From Elstera sp043721315 (GTDB lineage: Bacteria > Pseudomonadota > Alphaproteobacteria > Elsterales > Elsteraceae): 22,030 bases of DNA. Location of the stretch: contig JAYSQZ010000054.1 of NCBI GenBank assembly GCA_043721315.1, positions 1 to 22,030 of the forward strand, in the 5' to 3' direction. Each line of letters starts with the position of its first letter. The first letter of the stretch is position 1. Positions 1 to 7,263 of the stretch are shown here, piece by piece. The position numbers were made by a program, and so were the translations under genes. The notes below the pieces were generated by a model, which searched no databases, was not told where the DNA came from, and saw nothing but the letters and a program-made list of their open reading frames with translations.

Positions 1-352
1 TGCGTCGCCAATCTTGCAGATAGTCTCGATATCTGCTGCGCTTGGCTCCTATCAGGTCCCAAAAATCCCTCGCAGTCTCTCAGCCGCCGAATTTCCAAAT
101 AGCTTCTTAATCTGCATAACCCCGCAAGAAAGTTAAAAATTTATCTTAAGATGCCGCAGAGAAATATCTTCACGAGACAGTTTATCCTCAGAAAAAACCT
201 ATCGCAGCGCAATAAATTCCCAAGAATTCTGGTATTCTGCTCGCAACGCAGGGGAGATGTGCAGAAATAGACCTATTTTCGTCACACTCCATCGTTATAC
301 ATGCGCCCATCACTCACCCTTTCTTGTTCATGATCTTCAGGAGCGCCGGACA
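1..352. other. Non-coding, AT-richer leader region
   Basis: No credible gene was found in these 352 bases, which are clearly more AT-rich than the coding DNA around them, especially from 100 to 240. Two inverted repeats are visible. GCAGATA (16-22) pairs with TATCTGC (30-36) across a 7-base spacer, and AAATAG (265-270) pairs with CTATTT (273-278) across two bases. A reading frame opening at 257 runs into the next gene, but its first 32 codons look unlike protein and the internal ATG at 353 has a good ribosome binding site. The stretch probably holds the promoter of the small gene that follows. No -35/-10 pair was convincing enough to place. Confidence 0.5.
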
Positions 353-604
353 ATGCCCCGGACATCCAATACTCCCATCTTATGGGTTTCCCCACATTTC
401 GACGAATGGCACGTACAAACCGATGGGGCCGATCGGCCCGAAGCCCTGTTCGATGCACGGGAAGATGCTGTGGAATGGGCGTGCCGCGTCGCGCAGCGCC
501 AAAGCCCCGGCATCGTTCGCGTCGTTGATTACCACGGCAATATCACAAGCCAGTTCTTCTTTGCCGACATAACAAGCGATCTGGACAGACGGCCCGCCGC
601 CTAA
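353..604 (+). CDS. Small DUF2188-like protein
   Basis: This encodes a predicted soluble protein of 83 residues. Its pattern resembles the DUF2188 family of small bacterial proteins of unknown function. An N-terminal strand ends in a W-x-V segment (WHVQTDG), an acidic helix-forming stretch follows (FDAREDAVEWACRVAQRQ), and the end is a strand and turn with a basic/Gly dipeptide (VVDYHGNI). The start at 353 is chosen over the in-frame codon at 257 because AGGAG lies 9 bases upstream of this ATG and the extra N-terminal residues have no family resemblance. There is no signal peptide or membrane segment. The gene appears to stand alone, 132 bases before the aminotransferase. Family assignment is by eye; no function is proposed. 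Confidence 0.7.
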   Translation: MPRTSNTPILWVSPHFDEWHVQTDGADRPEALFDAREDAVEWACRVAQRQSPGIVRVVDYHGNITSQFFFADITSDLDRRPAA

Positions 605-650
605 ATTAAGCGGTTGTCTGGTTCTTGCAACTTGTCTCGAACACCAAGCA

Positions 651-656
651 TACAAT
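651..656 (+). promoter_or_regulatory. Candidate -10 box for the aminotransferase gene
   Basis: TACAAT matches five of six positions of the sigma-70 -10 consensus and lies in the gap before the aminotransferase. No good -35 element sits at 17 bases, so the promoter is only tentative. Transcription from here would give a leader of about 70 bases. Confidence 0.3.
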
Positions 657-667
657 TTGGCACTGGA

Positions 668-683
668 AAGCCGGGCGCGGCTT
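668..683 (+). other. Leader hairpin upstream of aminotransferase
   Basis: AAGCCG (668-673) pairs perfectly with CGGCTT (678-683) across the tetraloop GGCG. No T-run follows, so it is not an intrinsic terminator. It lies between the candidate -10 at 651 and the GTG start at 737 and could be a leader RNA structure. Confidence 0.35.
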
Positions 684-736
684 CGGTAAGGCTCAAGGGT
701 AGCAATCAAAGCCCTGCCTTGAGAGGTATCCCGCCC

Positions 737-1996
737 GTGAGTATCGACTGGAACACTGCTTTTGCGCCGCGCGCGTTGAAACTCACCGCATCTGAAATTC
801 GCGAGCTGCTAAAGCTGATCAATCAGCCGGATATTATTTCGTTTGCGGGCGGCATTCCCGACCCGGCGTTGTTTCCCCACGCCATTCTGGCCGAAACCTT
901 CCACGAGATTCTCTCGAACCCCGCGACCCGCGACGCGGCGTTGCAATACTCGGTGTCCGAAGGCTATCAGCCGCTGCGGGAATGGCTGGCGCAGGTCTAT
1001 CTGCCGAAAATCGGCATTGCCACCCACGCCGATAATATCCTCATCACCAATGGCTCGCAGCAGGGGCTGGAGTTCATTGCCAAGCTGTTCATCGGCACGG
1101 GCGATAGGATTATCGTTACTAACCCCAGCTACCTCGGCGCGTTGCAAGCCTTCAGCCTGTACGAGCCGACCTTTGTAACCGTGCCGGTGCAGGATGATGG
1201 CGTCGATCTGGTCGCGCTAGAAGCCGAAATGGCCAAAGGCGCGAAGTTCTTCTACCTCACGCCCGACTTCGGCAACCCCTGCGGCGCGACCGTTTCGTTA
1301 GCGCAACGACGGGTGATGCTGGAACTCGCTTACCGTTATGGCATCGCAATCATCGAAGATTCAGCCTATGACCAGCTTCGCTACGATGGCGAACCCGTGC
1401 CGCCGCTGTTGGCGCTGGATAGCGACCGCCTGAACCAGCCGCGCCCGCTTGCCGAAGCCACGGCCCAGGGGCAGATAATTTATACCGGCACCTTCTCCAA
1501 AAGCATCGTTCCGGCCTTGCGGATCGGCTGGATTGTCGCCCCGCAGCCCGTGCTGCAAAAGCTGGTGCTGATGAAACAGGCCTCCGACCTGCACACGCCA
1601 ACCTTGAACCAGATGGCCATGTTCAAAGTGGCGCAAACCATCATCTTCGATCACGCCGCCAGCATCCGCACGGTCTATCGCGCCCGGCGCGACGCCATGT
1701 TGACCGCACTGACCGAGTTCATGCCGAAGGGCGTAAGCTGGACCCAGCCGGAAGGCGGTATGTTCGTGTGGGTAACACTGCCGGAAGGTCTGGATGCCGC
1801 CGAAATCCTGGCCAAATCCATCGCCGAAATCCGCGTGGCGTTCGTGCCCGGCGCGGCCTTCTACCCGGATCGCTCCGGTAAGAACACCATTCGCCTCAGT
1901 TTCTCGGTGCCGCCGCCCGAGCGGGTGCGCGAGGGTATTCAACGCCTGAGCGCGCTCATCACCGAAGCGGTTGAGGGTTTGAAGGGCCGGGCCTAA
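737..1996 (+). CDS. PLP-dependent aminotransferase, class I/II (LysN/2-aminoadipate type)
   Basis: This is a fold-type I aminotransferase of 419 residues that binds pyridoxal phosphate and should transfer amino groups between an amino acid and a 2-oxo acid in the cytoplasm. It resembles the free-standing 2-aminoadipate/multi-substrate aminotransferase group. Visible landmarks are the N-terminal ISFAGGIPDPALFP segment, TNGSQQGLE in the cofactor phosphate-binding region, TPDFGNPCG for the substrate pocket, and GTFSKSIVPALRIGW with the Schiff-base lysine at residue 255. The GTG at 737 is preferred because GAGAGG stands about 10 bases upstream and the protein then begins just before the conserved domain. 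An in-frame TTG at 614 would add 41 residues of low-complexity sequence. The exporter gene begins 32 bases after its stop, so the two probably form an operon concerned with one amino acid. The substrate cannot be told from sequence. Confidence 0.9.
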   Translation: MSIDWNTAFAPRALKLTASEIRELLKLINQPDIISFAGGIPDPALFPHAILAETFHEILSNPATRDAALQYSVSEGYQPLREWLAQVYLPKIGIATHADNILITNGSQQGLEFIAKLFIGTGDRIIVTNPSYLGALQAFSLYEPTFVTVPVQDDGVDLVALEAEMAKGAKFFYLTPDFGNPCGATVSLAQRRVMLELAYRYGIAIIEDSAYDQLRYDGEPVPPLLALDSDRLNQPRPLAEATAQGQIIYTGTFSKSIVPALRIGWIVAPQPVLQKLVLMKQASDLHTPTLNQMAMFKVAQTIIFDHAASIRTVYRARRDAMLTALTEFMPKGVSWTQPEGGMFVWVTLPEGLDAAEILAKSIAEIRVAFVPGAAFYPDRSGKNTIRLSFSVPPPERVREGIQRLSALITEAVEGLKGRA

Positions 1997-2028
1997 CGCG
2001 TTCCGTTCCTGCAACAAAAGGGACTGCC

Positions 2029-2658
2029 ATGACCATCGAAACCCTGGCGCTATTTTCGCTCGCGTGCCTAATGCTGGCGATCACGCCGGGGCCGGATATG
2101 ATTTATGTGCTGACCCGCTCCATCGCTCAAGGGCCGTTGGCAGGGTTGATTTCGGTCGTGGGGTTCGCGGTGGGCTGCACGATACACGCGCTCGCCGCCG
2201 CCTTTGGGCTGGCGCACTTGTTTCAGACTTCGCCGCTGGCCTATAGTTTGGTGCAGTATGCAGGGGCGGCGTATCTGGCGTGGATGGCCTATCAAACGCT
2301 GCGAAGCCCAACGCTGCCGTTTCTGAGTGCCGGGGCTGCGCCAAAGGCGGCGCTGTGGCGGGTTTTTCAGCAAGCCTTGATCGGCAATCTGTTGAACCCG
2401 AAGGTTGTGCTGTTTTTTATTGCGCTGTTTCCGCAGTTTCTCGATCCGGCAGCGGGGTCGATCCTCACTCAAACCCTCACCCTGGTTATGGTGCTGAACG
2501 TCATCGGCGGCGCAGTGAACGGCACGATTGCGCTGCTTGGCGGGCGGTTTGGCGTGTTTATGAGCCGCCGCCCGCGCTTTCAGAAAGTGCAGAAATATCT
2601 CCTGGCCACCGTCTTCGCCGGGCTTGCTCTGCGCTTGGCGGTTGGCCGATCGAACTGA
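2029..2658 (+). CDS. LysE/RhtB-family amino acid exporter
   Basis: This is an inner-membrane protein of 209 residues in the LysE/RhtB translocator family, which exports amino acids or their derivatives using the proton gradient. The family hallmark near the N-terminus is clear (ITPGPDMIYVLTRSIAQG, about residues 18-35), followed by hydrophobic segments with the usual spacing for about six helices. A conserved NPKVVLFFIALFPQF stretch is present near residue 125, and the length is typical. An AAGGGA motif precedes the ATG. The gene follows the aminotransferase closely, which suggests that the pair handles overflow or turnover of a common amino acid. Substrate specificity is not predictable within this family. 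Confidence 0.9.
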   Translation: MTIETLALFSLACLMLAITPGPDMIYVLTRSIAQGPLAGLISVVGFAVGCTIHALAAAFGLAHLFQTSPLAYSLVQYAGAAYLAWMAYQTLRSPTLPFLSAGAAPKAALWRVFQQALIGNLLNPKVVLFFIALFPQFLDPAAGSILTQTLTLVMVLNVIGGAVNGTIALLGGRFGVFMSRRPRFQKVQKYLLATVFAGLALRLAVGRSN

Positions 2659-2666
2659 CCGGCCAA
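2642..2666. other. Inverted repeat between convergent genes
   Basis: TTGGCCG (2642-2648) pairs perfectly with CGGCCAA (2660-2666) across 11 bases that include the exporter stop codon. The convergent chemotaxis gene stops 6 bases further on. Neither side has a T-run, so this is at best a weak bidirectional stop signal or an mRNA 3' stabiliser. Confidence 0.35.
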
Positions 2667-2671
2667 AACCG

Positions 2672-4765
2672 TTACGCGACCCGAACAGCCTTGAGAAACG
2701 ACTCGACCTCTTCCGTAAGCTGGGCCGAATAGCCGCCCAACTGGCCGGCGGCCTTCAGCACATTCTGCGCTGCCGACCCAGTTTCCCCCGCGACGGCAGA
2801 GACGGTAACGATAGTGCTGGAAACCTCTTGAGTGCCTTGAGCCGCCTGCAAAACCGATTCGCTGATTGCTGCCGTTGCGGCGCCCTGCTCCTCAATCGCT
2901 GCCGCGACCATCGCCGCAATTTCGCTGAGATCGTTGATCGTCGCCCCGATTCGCCCCACCGCCGTGGCAGCAGCCTGTGCCGATTGCTGAATATCGCTCA
3001 CCTGGGCCACGATATTCTCGGTCGCGCGGGCGGTTTGCGTCGCCAGCGACTTCACCTCGCCCGCAACCACCGCAAAACCGCGCCCGGCCTCGCCCGCCCG
3101 CGCGGCTTCAATGGTGGCGTTAAGCGCCAGCAGATTGGTTTGACCGGCAATATCGGAAATAAGATTCACAAACGAATCAATCCGCCCTACCGCTTGGGTT
3201 AGCCCGGAGAGCGCCTGATTGGTCGCCGATACTTCCATCACCGCGCGCCCGGCAATCGCGGTCGAGCGCGTGACTTGTGCGCCGATTTCGCTGATCGAGC
3301 CGCTCAGTTGCCCCGCCGAGACCGATACCATATGAACGTTCTGTGTAGCCTGTTCGGCAGACGTTGCAACCGCTGCCGACTGGGCACTGGTTTGCCCTGC
3401 CATGCTGGACATGTGCGAGGCGGTTTGGTGCATCGCCCCTGCCGCTACCGAAACGGAACTCACAACATGCTGCACGCTCGCCTCGAAGCGGCTGGCAAGG
3501 GCTTGCAATGTCGCTTTACGCTCTTCCGCCGCCTGCCGTTGCGCCACCTTAGCGTCTTCATCCTGTTGGGCTACCCGCAGGGCGGTATCGCGGAACACGC
3601 TGAGGGCGGTTGCCATGCCCGAAATTTCATCGGTTCCGCCCGCCGGAATCGGCGCATCGAACTGCCCCAACCGAACCCGGTCCATCGCCCCAGCCAAACC
3701 CTGCAAGCGCGAAGCAATGCCGCGATGAACGAGGAACCAACCCACGAGGATCGAAAAGCTAAGCCCCCCCGCACCCAAAACCAATAACACGAGGCGGGCC
3801 GAATCAACCTCCTCATCGAGCGCGCTGATGCCCGCGCTCATGCCCTGCTGCATTGCTCCGGCCAGCCGCTCCGACTCGCGGGTGAGCACGGCTACGGCCT
3901 CGTTTGCAGCGGCCAGCGACGCCGCTTCTTTCTCGGTTTCAACAATATAGGCCGCGCGCGCCGTAAACAGCGCGTTGGCAGCCTCTGTCACTTGGCTCGC
4001 CGCCTCATCCAGCCCAATCGAAACGGCAGCATCGCCCATCGCTTTCAGCAGCCGGGTGAACGCGGTGTGCGATTTTGTATAGCCTGCCTTGGCCTCCGTG
4101 AGCGCGGCAGCGGTAGGTGCGACTGCCGCTTGCAACAGTAAGGCCCGCAGTTGGGTTACTTCCCGCTGAAGGTGGAGCGCGTTTCGCAATGTTTTGAAAT
4201 CAGCCAAGGGCTTGACGTTCTTATCGACAATCCCGGCTTCCAGCCCTTCCATGACTGTTTCCAGCGTGAAGGACGTGCTGCGAACCAGAGGATTGAGCAA
4301 GCCTGACGCGGCCTCCGTCTTCTCGGTCGCCGCTGCCGCCGCCTTCACCACCGCGCGGCCCGAACTGAGGGCTTGCCGGTGATGATCTTCAAGCCGCGTG
4401 AGAATGCCTGCAAGCGCGCGGTACTGCCCGTTCAGCCCGTCCCAATCGGCAACCGCGAGAACAGGGCGCAGCGCCAGCACCTTAGCGTCAACATCGGCGA
4501 GATACCCCACCAGCCGCGCTTGTTCAACCGCAAGCGCCCCCTGGTCTGTTGTAACGAGTAAGGACGGCGCTGCCGCCGCAATGGCATTGGCCTTCACCCC
4601 TAGCTCTTGCGCTAGGCTCAACCTCGGCACGCTTTCTGTAGAAATGGTGGCCAGCATATCGGACAAATGCCCGAACCCCTGCATAGCCACGCCGGCCGCC
4701 GCAACGGTTAATCCTGCGGTCAGCCCAAACGCCACCAGCAACTTTGTGCGAATGGTCGCTGTCAT
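2672..4765 (-). CDS. Methyl-accepting chemotaxis protein with large helical sensor domain
   Basis: This is a membrane chemoreceptor of 697 residues that should pass ligand signals to CheW/CheA at the cell pole. A first membrane helix lies at about residues 8-30, followed by a roughly 290-residue periplasmic region that is almost wholly alpha-helical in character, then a second membrane helix at about 324-350. A HAMP domain (about 347-402) and a long methyl-accepting coiled coil complete it. The signalling tip is canonical (DIAGQTNLLALNATIEAARAGEAGRGFAVVAGEV, written here in two pieces: DIAGQTNLLALNATIEAARA then GEAGRGFAVVAGEV). The size of the sensor fits a bimodular helical (HBM-like) domain rather than a simple four-helix bundle; this is inference. 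The start at 4765 is chosen because GGAGG stands 9 bases upstream. An upstream ATG at 4822 would add 19 charged residues before the first helix. No CheW-binding pentapeptide is seen at the C-terminus. Confidence 0.93.
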   Translation of the reverse strand: MTATIRTKLLVAFGLTAGLTVAAAGVAMQGFGHLSDMLATISTESVPRLSLAQELGVKANAIAAAAPSLLVTTDQGALAVEQARLVGYLADVDAKVLALRPVLAVADWDGLNGQYRALAGILTRLEDHHRQALSSGRAVVKAAAAATEKTEAASGLLNPLVRSTSFTLETVMEGLEAGIVDKNVKPLADFKTLRNALHLQREVTQLRALLLQAAVAPTAAALTEAKAGYTKSHTAFTRLLKAMGDAAVSIGLDEAASQVTEAANALFTARAAYIVETEKEAASLAAANEAVAVLTRESERLAGAMQQGMSAGISALDEEVDSARLVLLVLGAGGLSFSILVGWFLVHRGIASRLQGLAGAMDRVRLGQFDAPIPAGGTDEISGMATALSVFRDTALRVAQQDEDAKVAQRQAAEERKATLQALASRFEASVQHVVSSVSVAAGAMHQTASHMSSMAGQTSAQSAAVATSAEQATQNVHMVSVSAGQLSGSISEIGAQVTRSTAIAGRAVMEVSATNQALSGLTQAVGRIDSFVNLISDIAGQTNLLALNATIEAARAGEAGRGFAVVAGEVKSLATQTARATENIVAQVSDIQQSAQAAATAVGRIGATINDLSEIAAMVAAAIEEQGAATAAISESVLQAAQGTQEVSSTIVTVSAVAGETGSAAQNVLKAAGQLGGYSAQLTEEVESFLKAVRVA

Positions 4766-4902
4766 TTCCTTTAGCCTCCTCGGTCGGCCGCCCGGTTCTT
4801 CGCCGAAACGTGCTCTGTTCATCTGACCGAAAAGTGTAACACGAATTTTACTAAATATTCATTAGCGAGCCATCAAAATCGAAAAATAGTTACAAATGCT
4901 TT

Positions 4903-5343
4903 CTAAGCCGCCTTGAAGTGAGTGATAACCCGCTGCGCCTCAACCTCAGCAGGAGACGCCCGCCGATTGGAGCCGCGTAAGCGCGCTGCTAGAATTTTCG
5001 TTACCGCCCGGTGAAAGCGGAAGGCAAAACCATCGCCCGATTCCAACCGGGCCAACAGCGGCGCGCGCTGTACCCGCATCACCTGCCCCGGCGCGGTGAG
5101 CATAACAGTGGCCGACGCTGGCAACCCATCAATGAGCGAAATTTCCCCCGCCACGTCCCCTGGCTCCAGATGCGCTAGCACCGCCCCGGCCCCAACCACG
5201 GCAGCACGGCCCGAGAGCAGAATGAAGAAATCGGCTTGCTCGGTCCCGTCGGCAATGAGGACGGACCCCGACGCATACTCAGCCCGGTCGCCAATCGTCC
5301 CGAGCCACGTCAAATCCTCATCCAGCAGATCAGTAAGAAGCAT
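4903..5343 (-). CDS. Stand-alone cyclic-nucleotide-binding-fold (Crp-like) protein
   Basis: This is a soluble protein of 146 residues consisting of one cNMP-binding beta-roll plus a C-terminal helix, without a DNA-binding domain. The fold shows as FFILLSGRAAVVGAGAVLAHL, LEPGDVAGEISLIDGLPAS and the hinge helix FHRAVTKILAARLRGSNRR. The Glu of the phosphate-binding cassette is kept (E67). The Arg that normally follows Pro and grips the cyclic phosphate is replaced by Ala (A76 in LPASAT). Canonical cAMP or cGMP binding is therefore doubtful. AAGGA lies 9 bases before the ATG. The gene is co-directional with the chemoreceptor 137 bases downstream, so the two may be co-transcribed. A role as a signalling adaptor is possible but unproven. 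Confidence 0.85.
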   Translation of the reverse strand: MLLTDLLDEDLTWLGTIGDRAEYASGSVLIADGTEQADFFILLSGRAAVVGAGAVLAHLEPGDVAGEISLIDGLPASATVMLTAPGQVMRVQRAPLLARLESGDGFAFRFHRAVTKILAARLRGSNRRASPAEVEAQRVITHFKAA

Positions 5344-5420
5344 CGACCCTATTCCTTATTTTTTTACCACGACATTCTGCAGGCATAATGAGTTAAGGAA
5401 ACTTAAGCGATCGCGTCAAG

Positions 5421-5453
5421 AAAAACGGACGCCGATGTGACCGACGCCCGTTT
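5421..5453 (-). terminator. Rho-independent terminator after glpQ
   Basis: Read on the minus strand, a stem of ten pairs, including two G-U pairs, is formed by 5442-5451 and 5425-5434 around a 7-base loop. It is followed directly by five U residues (the A-run 5421-5425). An A-U extension lengthens the stem. It stands 23 bases beyond the glpQ stop and separates glpQ from the downstream cNMP-fold gene. Confidence 0.8.
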
Positions 5454-5475
5454 CGAGACGTTTAGACGTTTTATC

Positions 5476-6639
5476 TTACGGGCGCGCTTTGACCGCGACA
5501 TCCGGGAAATCGCTGAACACGCCATCAATCCCAAGGCCGAAGAACAGCTTATATTCCGCCGCCGGATCGCCCTTAAAGTCCGACGCTAAACGGCGCGGCT
5601 CGTTCCGGAACGTCCAGGTGTGGATATACAGACCAGCATCATGCGCGGCTTTGATCACGCCGGTTTCTGGCATCAGCACGCGGTCTTGCTCGTCGATCTT
5701 ACCGTCTTTATTCAAATCGTCCGGCTTGCCATCCTTATCGGCATCCACCTGTTTACCCGGCACCAGATAGGGTTTCCACGGGCCGACGCCATCGGCATAG
5801 GTCTTGATTTCCTTCAAGCCTTCCGGCGTTAGCAGATCTTTGAAGGTGCGCTTGTCGCCGACAATCGCAAAATCATAGGGCTTATCGTAGGGGGCTACGA
5901 GAGTGATCGCGCCGTCCTTATCAACATCGTCAGCATCGACAAGTTGAACCAGGTTCACGCCGATCTTGCTGTTGAGATATTTAAGGTTCGAGACTTCAAA
6001 GCTCTGAATGAACACTGGGGCGGATTTATCGGTCCAACCGGCTTTCTTCAGCGCTTCAACCAAACGATCTTCCAACGGTAGGCCAATGGCGTGGTGGAAG
6101 GTGGGGTGCTTGGTTTCCGGGTAAATGCCGATAGTGCGGCCCCGCGCAGCGCTTTCTTTTTTGGCAAGCTCGATCACTTCATCGAACGTCGGGATCAAAT
6201 ACTTGCCGTTGTGCGACTGGTCCCGCTCGCCGAAGGCTTGCTTGGCGCGCAGCGTCTTCAACTCGGCGAGAGTGAAATCGCCCACCCACCAATCGGTCGT
6301 GGGCACGCCATCGAGATTGCGCGTGGTCTTGCGGCCCGCAAACTCCGGGCGGTCGGCCACATCGGTGGTGCCCGAGATAATCGGCTCGTGGCGGGCGACC
6401 AGAATACCGTCTTTCGTCGAAACTAAATCCGGCTCAATGAAATCCGCGCCCTGCTCGATAGCGAGTTTATAGGCTTCGAGCGTATGTTCCGGCAGATAGC
6501 CGCTCGCGCCGCGATGGCCGATAACCAGCGGCTTCTTGCCGTCCAGCGTTTTGCCTTGCGCCAAAGCGGCACTCGATGCCGTCAGCGCCGTTCCCAAAAC
6601 CAGGGCCGCTGTGAGCGCCCGCGAAACCATCAATGCCAT
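5476..6639 (-). CDS. glpQ: Periplasmic glycerophosphodiester phosphodiesterase with Ca-loop insert
   Basis: This is a secreted enzyme of 387 residues that hydrolyses glycerophosphodiesters, released by lipid turnover, to glycerol-3-phosphate and an alcohol. A Sec signal peptide with an ALA|Q cleavage site covers residues 1-27. The GDPD barrel follows, with catalytic and metal residues in GHRGASGYLPEHT (H42, R43), E69 and D71 of IEPDL, and H84 in RHEP. Overall similarity to E. coli GlpQ is recognisable, including the IGIYPETKHP strand and the FSDFPDVAVK end. A feature not seen in E. coli GlpQ is an insert at about 298-319 with two back-to-back DxDxDG-like loops (D299-D307 and N310-D319), resembling EF-hand/dockerin calcium sites. 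GAGGG stands 7 bases before the ATG. The gene is transcribed alone between two terminators, with a candidate Pho box upstream. Confidence 0.93.
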   Translation of the reverse strand: MALMVSRALTAALVLGTALTASSAALAQGKTLDGKKPLVIGHRGASGYLPEHTLEAYKLAIEQGADFIEPDLVSTKDGILVARHEPIISGTTDVADRPEFAGRKTTRNLDGVPTTDWWVGDFTLAELKTLRAKQAFGERDQSHNGKYLIPTFDEVIELAKKESAARGRTIGIYPETKHPTFHHAIGLPLEDRLVEALKKAGWTDKSAPVFIQSFEVSNLKYLNSKIGVNLVQLVDADDVDKDGAITLVAPYDKPYDFAIVGDKRTFKDLLTPEGLKEIKTYADGVGPWKPYLVPGKQVDADKDGKPDDLNKDGKIDEQDRVLMPETGVIKAAHDAGLYIHTWTFRNEPRRLASDFKGDPAAEYKLFFGLGIDGVFSDFPDVAVKARP

Positions 6640-6668
6640 TATCTTACCCTCATAAAATACGTTGAGGG

Positions 6669-6681
6669 CCGCAGTCTGCGG
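6669..6681. promoter_or_regulatory. Perfect 13-bp palindrome in the glpQ upstream region
   Basis: CCGCAG and CTGCGG flank a single central base. The site lies about 30 bases upstream of the glpQ ATG, between the candidate Pho box and the start codon. It could be an operator or a small leader hairpin. The binding partner is unknown. Confidence 0.35.
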
Positions 6682-6688
6682 GAAAGCT

Positions 6689-6717
6689 GCGACAGGGGCG
6701 TGATGCTCCCGTGACGG
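6689..6717 (-). promoter_or_regulatory. Candidate Pho box upstream of glpQ
   Basis: On the minus strand three 7-base units, CCGTCAC, GCATCAC and CTGTCGC, are each separated by exactly four bases (GGGA, GCCC). This gives the 11-base period of PhoB boxes, whose consensus half is CTGTCAT or CTGTCAC. The outer two units match six of seven positions and the middle one four. GlpQ-type enzymes are common Pho-regulon members, which adds weight. The spacing to the best AT-rich -10-like stretch (TATTTT, about 29 bases on) is longer than in classical PhoB promoters, so the assignment stays tentative. Confidence 0.4.
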
Positions 6718-6757
6718 TTTTATGGGAAGAACCTTAATAATATCCGGGCTTTAGCCT

Positions 6758-6789
6758 AAAAACAAAACGGCCCGCCCGAAGGCAAGCCG
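6758..6789 (-). terminator. Rho-independent terminator of the atp operon
   Basis: On the minus strand the RNA forms a nine-pair stem, CGGCUUGCC with GGCGGGCCG, closed by a UUCG tetraloop. It is followed by UUUUGUUUUU. The stem starts about 18 bases after the atpC stop codon. Stem, tetraloop and U-tract together make this the clearest terminator in the window. Confidence 0.9.
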
Positions 6790-6807
6790 CTGCGTCCAGT
6801 CTAAGGC

Positions 6808-7179
6808 TTAGCGTTGCGTTGCCGCCACCCGCGCCCGTGCCAGTTTCAGCGCCGCCTGATCGGTGCCGGCTTCGGCTTCGCGCAGGGCCGAGGCGGCGGC
6901 GGCAACGTCGATATTCTTCACCGGCGTTGCATCTTCGGCCAGCACCACGCAGCGCTCTGCCGTGACTTCAGCAAACCCGCCCGCGACGAAAATGCGGTCG
7001 ATGATCTGACCGCCATCATGGACTGCGACCACGCCGGGATCGAGCGTTGCCAGGATCGGTGCATGACCGACCAACACACCGAACTCGCCTTCGGAGCCGG
7101 GCATGACCACCATATCGACCGACTTGGACAGCACAAGGCGTTCCGGCGAGACGAGTTCAAAGGTGATTTTTCCGGCCAT
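6808..7179 (-). CDS. atpC: F1F0 ATP synthase epsilon subunit
   Basis: This 123-residue epsilon subunit of the F1 sector is part of the central stalk and can inhibit ATP hydrolysis. The N-terminal beta-sandwich is clear: KITFELVSPERLVLSKSVDMVVMPGSEGEFGVLVGHAPIL, here given as KITFELVSPERLVL and VVMPGSEGEFGVLVGHAP. A short C-terminal helical segment follows (AAASALREAEAGTDQAALKLARAR). The length is normal for alphaproteobacteria. An AAGGA sequence precedes the ATG. It is the last gene of the operon and is separated from atpD by an unusually long gap of 128 bases containing two hairpins, so its expression may be set apart from that of the other subunits. Confidence 0.96.
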   Translation of the reverse strand: MAGKITFELVSPERLVLSKSVDMVVMPGSEGEFGVLVGHAPILATLDPGVVAVHDGGQIIDRIFVAGGFAEVTAERCVVLAEDATPVKNIDVAAAASALREAEAGTDQAALKLARARVAATQR

Positions 7180-7207
7180 GCTGTGCGTTCCTTAGAGCAA
7201 ATCCCAA

Positions 7208-7225
7208 GCGGGTGTTATCACCCGC
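7208..7225 (-). other. Perfect hairpin in the atpD-atpC gap, upstream of atpC
   Basis: GCGGGTG (7208-7214) pairs perfectly with CACCCGC (7219-7225) around a four-base loop. It lies about 28 bases before the atpC start and just upstream of its ribosome binding site. It has no U-tract and may act as an RNA processing or stability element. Confidence 0.5.
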
Positions 7226-7263
7226 GACGACGCATTTGCGTAATAAAACAATACTTTATCATC

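Noticed and set aside
614..736. TTG-started N-terminal extension of the aminotransferase
   Set aside because: The extra 41 residues have no family similarity, cover a candidate -10 box and a leader hairpin, and the GTG at 737 has a proper ribosome binding site.
4766..4822. Upstream ATG for the chemoreceptor
   Set aside because: It would put 19 charged residues before the first membrane helix. The ATG at 4765 has GGAGG at ideal spacing.
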